Of a DNA stretch of 64,000 nt, positions 55,901 to 64,000 are shown piece by piece. Source of the DNA: Orobanche coerulescens (lineage: Eukaryota > Streptophyta > Magnoliopsida > Lamiales > Orobanchaceae); contig CM065802.1 in NCBI GenBank assembly GCA_033398695.1, positions 134,836,096-134,900,095 on the forward strand. Reading direction: 5' to 3'. Positions within the stretch are counted from its first letter, which is position 1. Each line of letters begins with the position of its first letter. Under the pieces are notes generated by a model. It saw only the letters and a program-made list of their open reading frames with translations, was not told the DNA's origin and searched no databases. The position numbers were made by a program, and so were the translations under genes.

Positions 55901-58530
55901 TCATCGGGTCGATGGTGTCTATTGAGTTTTTGTCTCGTCGGATTTTGTCCGACTAAGTCGTGTCGCGACGCGTCGTCTCGAGTTTGTTGGTCGTGATTAG
56001 TATCGTGGCGATCATCATCTTCGTGCGACTGTGGATGTAAGTCTCCTTCTTTGTGTTGTGCCTCGTGTGACACGAGCTATTTTTATTATTATGAGTTAAT
56101 TGACGGAATCCTCTTATGGATTTTGATTTCGTGATATGTGATTATTTGACTCTCATATTTCGTTCATATGAGGAGTAGTGTTGCTCGATTGTGTATGTTG
56201 AACCGTATTTCTTTTATCCGTGCGTGAGTTCTTTTGCAATGACTTTCGGTATTTTACCGATCGAGTTTTATTTTGAAAACCAATTCCTTAACCGAGTTTT
56301 TGGCATTACGGCCTTGATCGTTTTGGCGAAATTCTTATGACGGTATTTATTATTTTCTAAATGACTTCGTGAGTTTTGAAATATTACCGTCATCGGCCTT
56401 TTTGGCGTTTTTGTAAATGGTTTTTAGCCTGGTGGGTTCGTAGCGGGACCCACGGCGCTATATTGTTCCTTGTAATTACAGAAATTTTTGGGCATTCTAG
56501 CCCATTGAATTATTTTTGAAAACCTTGAGTATCTTAGAAAATTAAAATTTGAGACGTACTTTTAAAACGAAATATTTTCTTGCGGTGTTTTCAAGGTGTT
56601 TTCTAATGCCGCAATACATTTCAAAAATTTTCCGGTTGAGGACCAAAAATATTTTTGAGATATTTTCAAATGCAGTTGCTTAGATCCAAGGGTCGAATAT
56701 TTTTGAAAGTTTTTCACTAAAAGAAAGGTGTCCTCATTTTTGTTCAAACGCAAGATGACTTTCAAAGTCTCGATAATGGTGTTTGTACTACTTTTTGTAA
56801 AATGATACTCAAGATCAACTGGTGTTTCCAAACTGTCTTCAAAGGTGGTTTTTGTTTTTAAAACCTATCATTCCTGTTTGCGGACCGGAAATGCGTGTAT
56901 GGTTTTCGAACTTTCGTTACGGTGTTTACCCGGTGTGATCGAATTGGTGGCATGAACGTCGAGGCGTTGCCACGCATTTGTTGTACTAGCCCTCTGTGAG
57001 AGGTGTGAACTGGTGTTTCTGTTTATCGCCTCGTGGTGATTTGCGTGTTGTCGCACTAGTGTGAGTTGTTAAAGCCTGGATTTTTGTGCGTTATAAACAT
57101 GAGTGATTGTTTCATGATGTTTGTGATTGTGTCTTGGCTGTCGTTCGGGATGTTGTAATCGTCGAATGATGCCGTTGTTGTTGTGATTTTTGTATGCGTT
57201 GATATGTTATGCTGAGTTGGCATCTCCGGTATGTTGTTTTGCGGTGTTTTGATCCATTGTATCGAGCATTTGTATTTTTGGTATGCCGAGCCGAGACGTT
57301 TCAACCGTAATGTGCCGGGCATGCACGTGTATATTGTCCTTCTCGTCGGTAACACATTTCAAGTGTGGACTCGAGGGACACCGAATTGATTTTGTGAATT
57401 GGCTACGAGACTTTCGGAGTTCGCGTTTCACGATCATCGGAATCGGCTTTGAGAGGCCTTGAAGGATGTTTCGCCGGTTGCTTGTTGTGTCGTCACCTTG
57501 ATTTATTGTTGTGAGTTGCGGGGCGACCTTCTTTATAAGAGGTCGAATGTAGTACCCGTGTTGTTTTTAGACTCTGCATTTTCTCTTTCTCGATTCTATC
57601 GACTCGTTCGTGTTCGTTGATACTTACCGAACTTGTTACGTATTTCGGTTCCAACGATCGGACGAGGTGTGATCTTGTTTTAGGTCAATCTGGTTATCAT
57701 TGTAACTTTCCAAATTCGGTTCGATTCTTGTGAACCTTGTTCGGAAGTAACATCTTTTGGTTCTACTAGTTCTTTTATTGAAGTGGTGGATCTTGAACTT
57801 TTGTATTTTCGACTCTGTCGACTCGTTTATGTTCGTTGACATTTCTGAGCTTGTCCTGCTCCTTGCTTTTGTTGATCGAACGAGTGTGGTATTATTTCGG
57901 AATAACTCGTTTGTCGTTGTGACTTTTCTAATGCTATTCCCTTTCATGTGGATCTTATATGAATGCACATCCTGTTGCTTTCACCGGATCATATATTGTC
58001 TCGAGTCGAGATGTGAACCTTGGGGTTGTTGTTTGAATTTTATTATCCTTCGTATTTCGAACATGATTGTTCGCTTTTGTTGTCTCGACCGTTGTGGTTC
58101 GGTCGTTTGTTTGTTCGGTTTTTGTCCTCGTTTCTTGATCGTTGAGCATTCAGGCTCCTTCCTAATTCCCTTAAGTTTGGGAAATTAGTCTCGTTTTCAA
58201 TCTTCCAACCCTTGGGCGATGGAATTCCGTATTTGTTCAGCGTTTGACCCGCGTTTAGATTGATGAACCGTCAGGTTGGTCAATCGTGTTGATTTTCGTT
58301 CGTTGTGTTTTGTGATTGTTCGGATAATCGACTTGACTATATTATCCGTTTGATGACGCTTGTCATTTGTTGGTTTTATTGTATCCCTAACGGCGACATT
58401 GTGTTGGTCGTCGTGGACCGTGTTTTCACGCCGTATGTCTCTTTGCGTTCTTGCAGCGTTTCGCCGTTGGGCGCGAGTTTTCTATTTCTGTGTATCTCGT
58501 CGAGTTTTCTGTGGGTATATTGCTCCCCCT
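55901..58530 (+). other. G4 internal non-coding region
   Basis: No gag, protease, RT or integrase motif in six frames. The start (to about 56045) resembles the G1 leader, including GTGCGACTGTGGATGTAAGTC. 56210-56480 matches G3 42850-43110 and ends in LTR-like GGGACCCACGGCGCTATATTG. 57580-57900 has two copies of a TTTTCGACTCTGTCGACTCGT-type segment. The end (58440-58530) resembles G3's 45000-45060. Several open frames here are not conserved. Confidence 0.7.
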
Positions 58531-58576
58531 ACTTGTTTTAAGTTTCGGGACGAAACTTCTTTTAAGGAGGGTAGAA
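58531..58576 (+). promoter_or_regulatory. G4 3' end block and polypurine tract
   Basis: TTTCGGGACGAAACTTC, then TTTTAAGGAGGGTAGAA abutting the 3' LTR. Confidence 0.88.
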
Positions 58577-61289
58577 TGTAATATCCGCAATTTGAATTTC
58601 GGTAATTTTATTTTTTCGGCGGAAGTTCGTTTTGACAACTCTATCATGACCGTTTCGTCATTACGAGAATGATTAATTCTGCACTTTTTGTCAACCGAGT
58701 TCGTTTCGGTGTCGTTTTGTTGAGTTCCGTGCTTTTAACGACTTTTCTAAGTATGAGTTCGACTTTGTAAAGTCACCATTAATTTTTGGTAACTCCAAAA
58801 ATTCTGAATCTTGCAATATTATAGAGCATCGAGTTAGCTTTCCAATGGTTCGAGCGGTGAGTCAATCGAGTCGGACGAGAGAGTTATGGTCGTTTTAGCT
58901 CACCCGCTCGTTATTGGCGATCACTGCGGCCGAACTTCGGCCGTGTCGTCCGACATGGCCTGCCGTACTCGTCCGGAAAATGCCAAAGTTTCGCCGACCG
59001 GACTCGGCCGTGTCGTCCGACACGGCCGTGCCGCATACTCTTAGGATAAGCTGGAGCGATCGCCAAGACGCCCGACCGTGTCCCGGACACGGTCGAGTCG
59101 TGCTGAAGTCACCGCTTCGGACGGGTCGCTATCGGATGGCCCTACGCGCCGCGACCGTGTCAAGGGACACGGTCGAGTCCCTGTCGGCCACCGGTAACAC
59201 GACCGTGCCGATCGGCACGGCCGTGTCCGGCAGATCAACCCCTATAAAAGGCCCCGCAGACGTTTTTCTTGCCATTTTCACCTTCTTCTTATCTTCTTCC
59301 GCACTTGGAGTGTTCCAATCTTGTAGCCATGTTGTTTAACAACATATACATGAAGTTTGGAGGTTCATATCATCAATCATCCGTCCTATAACATCCTTTG
59401 ATCGAGCGAATCGTGCCGATTTTCTAGAAATCTAATTTTGGGGATTTTGGGTATTTTGTTCGATTTCGTCCGTTTAATCCGATTTAACTTAGGATTTTGA
59501 TGGATTGATGATTATTTAGATGTATTATATCATTTTCTTTATTATTCCATGGTTGGATCGTATCGATTCGTTGTTTGAGTCGAGTTCTTGACCGACGCCT
59601 TGAAGGTGTCCGGTAGAATGTCTTAGAGGGGTTTTCGGGCGTTCTACGATTATCCTTCCTCGTATGATCGATGATTTATTGATTATATTGTTGTTAGGGT
59701 CGAGTTTCTTGTGAAGAAACCGTGTTGAACCCTTTCGTTCGTCGTCGTCTTCCGTTTCGATAGCTTTGGGCGTTTCGAAGCTTTACGGTTGAGCCTTGTT
59801 GGTAGGATTACTTGCGTTCCGATTTTGAGGCAAGTATCTTGCCCATACATTTCATATTTCATCAGCATAATTATTGATAATTGATTTTATGCGAAATCCA
59901 ATATTTAATGAACGTAAAAAGGGATTGGTATGTTCTCGATAAATGTTGTCTTTCAACGATAATTCGTATACTTCGTGAATATGTATTCTCGGAATATGTG
60001 TGTTGGTTTTGTATGTTGAAAGATAATATGATCAATTCGAGTGAGTTTGATAGACCGTAATCCTTTCGGGGATTACGTCTTGTTATTATGTACTCGTTCG
60101 GTAAGAACGTAATGTGTGTGATATTAGTTGTTACTCCTTGAAAGGAGTTTGTGATGCTTAATGTTGTTTGGATTGATAAGTGATTATTGTTGTGTGCTTG
60201 ATGTATGTGATGTGCCTCGGGTAGGATTGTTGAATCTCGGGATCCATACTTGCTAGTATGGGTCGGGCGAAACCGTAAGGTTATCCAATACGGGTATGTC
60301 TTGCGGGGACTCCGAGGTCCGGGCTTGCTAGGCCCGATCTGGGATAACTTGTGGGGTTATCATCGGGTATGTCTTGCGGGGACTCCGAGGTTCGTGGCTT
60401 GTTAGCGCGATGCCGGATAACTTATGGTTGTGGTTTGGTTGTGATATTCGTGTCGTGGAGACATGTGATTTGATATGTTTTTCTATTGGGTTATTCACTC
60501 GGGTTTGTTCTTCGGGAGCATCGAGGTTCGTGGCTTGTTAGCACGGGACACGAATAATCCTTAGGAACATGTGATTTGTGATTTGGGTCACGGACCCGTG
60601 TTTTGTGAAATGGGTTGTGGACCTGCGTATTGTTAGGAACTTGAATTTTGGAAAATGACCTTTGAATTTGTGTCCCTAAATGTTTTCGAAAGGTTTTAGA
60701 ATTCTTATATCCCAAATGTTTTCTAAAACTCCCGAGATCGTAAAATGTTTTGTAATATGGACATTGGGTTATTTCCTACCTTTCACGTTTTGAATGGTTT
60801 GATCAAGTAAATTTTCTCGGGAAGTATATTCGCGGTTAATCTGTTTTTGTGGAGTATGATATGTATGGCTTGTTTTCGTATTTATACTTGCACTAGCAAA
60901 ACAGTGGAGTTTTGCTAACCCAGTATTCGGGGGGTGGATGTCTGTATTGCATTCAGGTTTTGGAGCAGAGCACAGGGTCGGCATGAAGGATGATGAAAGA
61001 TGAACGATACTAATCACACGAGGACCCGTTGATGTCGTATTGGTATAGTTGTACTTTATTTTCCGCTGCTATATTTTTCCCGTTGTACGGTTGTGGTTGT
61101 ATTTTGACCCCTGCGTGGGCATGAATTGTATTCGAGTTGTATGTATTTATTGAAAGACCAAATCGGTCTACTGAGTCATTTTTGCCTTGAAGGCATTGTC
61201 GAGATGTTAAATGTTGTTACCAGCCTGGTAGATCCTCGAGGAGAGGGTCTGCGGCGTGTAATATCCCTGAGTGGATTGGGGGTGTTACA
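58577..61289 (+). repeat. G4 3' LTR
   Basis: 2713 bp, homologous to 53130-55866, ending GGGGGTGTTACA. Differences from the 5' LTR are mostly 1-3 bp losses at CCG or CCGG (near 60217, 60237 and 60637, for example) and in the dyad array; AT-rich parts agree almost perfectly. Confidence 0.92.
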
Positions 61290-61294
61290 CTTGG

Positions 61295-62538
61295 CACCAT
61301 GCAGAAGGCTTCTTCCACTTTGGAGATTTCTCTTTTGACACCAGTCATTTCGTCAATGGCAGTCTCATGCAACCAGTTGATCTCCTTTTCAACAGTGTGC
61401 AGGGCATTCACAGCATCCTATAGCAAGACAGTTTGGCGACCAAGAGCATGAAGTTGCTCGTGCCTAGCTGGAGAGCTGGCTTTTCTTCATCAGCTCCATT
61501 GAGCTGTCTGATGACCACATGAGATCATGGCCATTGTGGTTCATCCCCAGGTAAGAAACCATCATCGGATTCCACTATTGGAGATGCGAGGGCATCAGAT
61601 GTTGGTGCAGCTTGTGGTTGTTCTTCTTGTTCGGACTCGGCGACAGGGGGGACTGATTCCTCCTGTTCCGGATGGCTTTCTGTTGACAAAGGTACAAAAG
61701 GGATTGATTCCTCCTGTTGTCTCTCAGAATCCGCCTGCTCCGGCAAAGGGACTAATTCCTCGTGCGGGATGGCGCGGGCTTAGTCGTCTAGTTGGGCGGC
61801 GACAGGCTCGGGTGTCTATTGTGAAACTATCAGGGCTTCGGCGACAGAAGGGACTGATTCCTCGTTGTCTTGAGCAGTTTCTTGCTATTGGGGAGGGGAC
61901 TGTTGTGGTCGCGAGGTCCCTTCACCCTATTGTTGTTGTTGCATTCTGGAGAACTCCTGTTCCCTGGTTTCCTCACGGCTCATTCTCAGATCAGCCTGAA
62001 AGGCGTCGTCATCGTTGTCTGAGTCATGGTCTGTTTTGGAACTAACAGGGACAGTGTCTTCGGATATAGATTTTCCTTTCAAATGAGCATCAGCTTTGTC
62101 CATGAAATAGTTCGAAATCAGCTCTTTACAGAAGAAATTGTCCCATTAGATTAGGACTTCAATTGGAGAATCTGTTATCTCCATAACAAACAATTCTTCT
62201 TCTCTCCATTCGCTCCAGTTATACAAAGTGTCGTAAGGAGCGACCCTGTAGGTTTTCCATTAAACAAAACGTTCGTAAGCCTGTTCAATTTGAACTGACA
62301 ACAAAGTTTTGTTAATTATGGTGTCGGGAGAGGGACTGATTACAGTGCATGGGTCCACTGTAGGCATGGGTTCCACTACAGGTGTGGGAACCTGTATTGG
62401 GGAGGGATCCTGTACAGGGGTTGGTACCATGAGGGGAAATGGATTCCTTATGGGTGTGGGTGTTGCGATATTTCGTTTAACGCAAGTGCACGTTATCATA
62501 GACAAGTAATAAAGTGATGAGTCAGATATCGTTCCCAC
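61295..62538 (-). pseudogene. K4 envelope-like accessory region (tentative)
   Basis: Minus-strand frames. The N-terminal part has a proline-rich repeat (VPTPVQDPSPIQVPTPVVEP, about 62440-62380). Then, after a stop near 62260, come WKTYRVAPYDTLYNW and an acidic Ser/Asp/Glu part ending in a Glu/Gln/Pro-rich run (QEESIPFVPLSTESHPEQEE, about 61715-61655). The C-terminal frame (61411-61295) has VEKEINWLHETAIDEMTGVK, probably a coiled coil. Sireviruses such as SIRE1 are known to have an extra ORF after pol with a proline-rich start and coiled-coil end, and its place just before the 3' untranslated part fits. No transmembrane segment is seen. Start and upstream pol are outside; the frame is broken. 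Confidence 0.45.
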
Positions 62539-63429
62539 GAGGACTGAATCACTAAATACTGATTTATATGTATTCTAATTTTATTCGAACTGTCGAAGTT
62601 TGGGATGCAAATTAATAACTAAAGAAAATCAATAAAAGAACAAACAGTAAAAACGATCGCTCGAAGAAAGAAAATCAAATGATGAATAAGTCTAGGATTG
62701 TGAATCCACCTTGGTTTATCCGAATTTACTCTCGATTATCTGAAGTTAATGATTTCCCCAATTTATTGAAGGCGAAGATTGCTAAAATACTCTACCGCCT
62801 CCCGAGGTCAGTAGATTTTTCTAAGGTGAATAATACACTCTATCCCTAGGTGAATTAATTCTACAATAGGCAAAAAGCACAAAATCTTCAAAAGGCCACG
62901 TAGTTCCTATGAGTATATTCCTATCTCACAAGATAAAACGGTTCTCACCAATAGTTCCTCACCAACTCTCCTCTCCCTATTCGAGTTGCGTAATTAAAAC
63001 AATCCAATTATAGGCCACACAATTGAAAGCATCAACAACGATTGGGAAAACTCAACAGAAAAGGGAATTATATAGATAATCAAAAGCAAATTCGTCAAAA
63101 CTTTGGTTTCATCAAAATCCTAGAACAGGGTTTTAGCCTGACATGCAATAAAAATACAGATATAATGAAAGAAAGCATTGATATCAAACGCAGATGAAGA
63201 GCTCGGATTCCTCCGTTCTTCTGGCTTCCGCTCTCTGCCTCTTGATGTATTCTGCTTCTCTTCCTTGATAATGATCGATTCTCCAATGATAATCCCCAAG
63301 ATTATGACCTTAAACCCTTATTTATAAATCCCATCAGCCTCTAAAATGCGTCCGTGTGATTAGGTCGAGAACCGGCTTCAAAACGGCCCAGAAACGCGGC
63401 ACTTTCTGTCAAAACCGCCCCGTGGGCTG
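62461..63429. repeat. Unclassified repeat-like segment
   Basis: It starts abruptly at TGTTGCGATATTTCG where K4 stops. It contains CGCAAGTGCACG, AAGTAATAAAGTGATGAGTC, TATCGTTCCCACGAGGACT and TAGGATTGTGAATCCACC. I recall similar blocks from abundant non-coding retrotransposon derivatives in many plants, but cannot check it. No coding region; the frame at 63095-63286 (minus) is unsupported. Confidence 0.4.
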
Positions 63430-64000
63430 ATAAGTGTCAGTTTTGTACATTTATCCATGGTTTGCATCGATAAAATTCACCCATAATTGAGCTAGTCTAC
63501 TCATTTTTTGCTTTTAATTTATTAGTTTTAATAATTTTATTTTTATCGGATGATGATCGGATTAAATAACTGAATTACTCAAGAAACAACATTTTTAATA
63601 AATATTCTCTTTATTGAATTTTGATATATTCATGTTTTAGGGATTTCCGAGACGAATTCGGCAGTCTTTCCGGATTCAAAATCAGAGTTATATATCAAAA
63701 GTTATCATCCGAAGAAGATCTGGGGCAAAAACGCAAAGTCTGAGAAATTCTGGGCCGAAAACGTAACTATCCAAGCTTCAAATGAGCAAATTTACGAAGC
63801 CACGTTACGGCCGTAACATTCAGGAGTTACGGCCGTAAGTCACCTTAGTTACGGCCGTAACTCCTGAATGTTACGGCCGTAACTCTTGACAGATTACTAT
63901 GATTTGTCTAATTTTTTATACTTTTTGTGTATTATTGAGGGGATGGCTGACATTGATCCGATCTAATGTAATAATGATGGAGTTTTGGAGCTATTAGATG
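63430..64000 (+). repeat. Possible LTR start, running off the window
   Basis: TGATAAGTGTCAGTTTTGTA is an LTR-like start (TG), with AT-rich sequence and then a GC-palindrome array (63804-63883). No polypurine tract, partner LTR or target duplication is visible, so the orientation and family are uncertain. Confidence 0.35.
63804..63883. repeat. Perfect 35-bp inverted repeat of four GTTACGGCCGTAAC palindromes
   Basis: The arms 63804-63838 and 63849-63883 are exact reverse complements with a 10-bp loop. Each arm holds two copies of the palindrome GTTACGGCCGTAAC (one lacking its last base) separated by ATTCAGGA or its complement. The structure could form a very stable hairpin or cruciform. Confidence 0.95.

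Larger units (their letters stand above)
53130..61289 (+). mobile_element. G4, coding-free Gypsy-like LTR element
   Basis: LTRs 53130-55866 and 58577-61289 with target duplication CTTGG (53125-53129 and 61290-61294). The 2.7-kb internal region contains PBS, stem-loop and polypurine tract but no gag or pol motif. It inserted into K4, whose sequence continues on both sides. Organisation parallels G3. Confidence 0.92.

Noticed and set aside
57636..58188. 110- and 143-codon frames in the G4 internal region, considered as a possible accessory gene
   Set aside because: No motif, no counterpart in G3, atypical composition (Phe/Cys/Val-rich on one strand, Thr/Arg/Asn-rich on the other), and surrounding sequence is non-coding.
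38910..61289. G3 and G4 as endogenous pararetroviruses or host genes
   Set aside because: Two LTRs, 5-bp target duplications, PBS and polypurine tract define LTR elements; no movement, coat or RT protein is encoded.
1..64000. Search for an intact host gene, rRNA, snRNA or organelle insert
   Set aside because: Every long stretch is accounted for by elements or decayed sequence; nothing with host-gene structure stood out.

Overview
This is plant nuclear DNA made almost entirely of nested LTR retrotransposons. The evidence is primer-binding sites (PBS) complementary to plant initiator tRNA-Met, Copia and Gypsy coding domains, a chromodomain integrase, LTRs of 1-4 kb with TG...CA ends, and an intron-bearing En/Spm-like transposase remnant. 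I see no host gene, rRNA, tRNA or CRISPR. A flowering plant, probably a dicot, fits; the species cannot be read from the window. Element names used here (my labels): R1 Copia; G1 Tekay-like Gypsy; G2 gag-only Gypsy; G3 and G4 coding-free Gypsy-like elements; S solo LTR; K2, K3, K4 Sirevirus-like Copia elements. Layout: G2 (minus strand) runs from before base 1 to 30161. Its left LTR is split by R1 (1349-10699, duplication TGAAG) and by the G1 complex (10975-23173). Its internal part (23788-26285) holds only gag, and its intact right LTR is 26286-30161. K2 (30502-36686, plus strand) is a gag-only deletion derivative that carries solo LTR S (32261-34621, minus, duplication CGGAA). K3 (36687 to about 49400) has gag, protease and integrase and is split by G3 (38910-47411, duplication CCAAC). 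A decayed En/Spm-like gene occupies about 49400-51730. K4 (minus) has its 3' LTR at 51781-52746 and an envelope-like region at 61295-62460; it is split by G4 (53130-61289, duplication CTTGG). The last 1.5 kb contains an unclassified repeat and probably the start of another LTR. How the parts work together: G1 encodes a full Gypsy set (gag, protease, RT, RNase H, integrase, chromodomain), though broken. G2, G3, G4 and S lack pol but share with G1 the LTR ends, the PBS position, usually a stem-loop beside the PBS, and the GGGACGAAACTT block before the polypurine tract. G1-type proteins are therefore the natural candidates to have moved them (inference). The most striking shared design is in the LTRs. 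Directly upstream of the TATA-like box sits an array of a short palindromic word, TGCCGCGGCA in G1, GACACGG/CCGTGTC dyads in G4 and S, TAGCGTACGCTA/TTACGTACGTAA in G2, G3 and K2. Downstream, Gypsy-type LTRs have intron-like signals (AG|GCAAGT donor, CTRAC branch site, hairpin, TTTCAG|GT acceptor) that enclose family-specific tandem repeats. At the right edge four copies of GTTACGGCCGTAAC form a perfect 35-bp inverted repeat. Data caution: paired LTR copies differ mainly by small indels and CAG-to-CGG changes at CCG, CAG and CTG triplets in GC-rich stretches, while AT-rich parts are nearly identical. This looks like methylation-linked base-calling error, so some frameshifts reported here may not be real.
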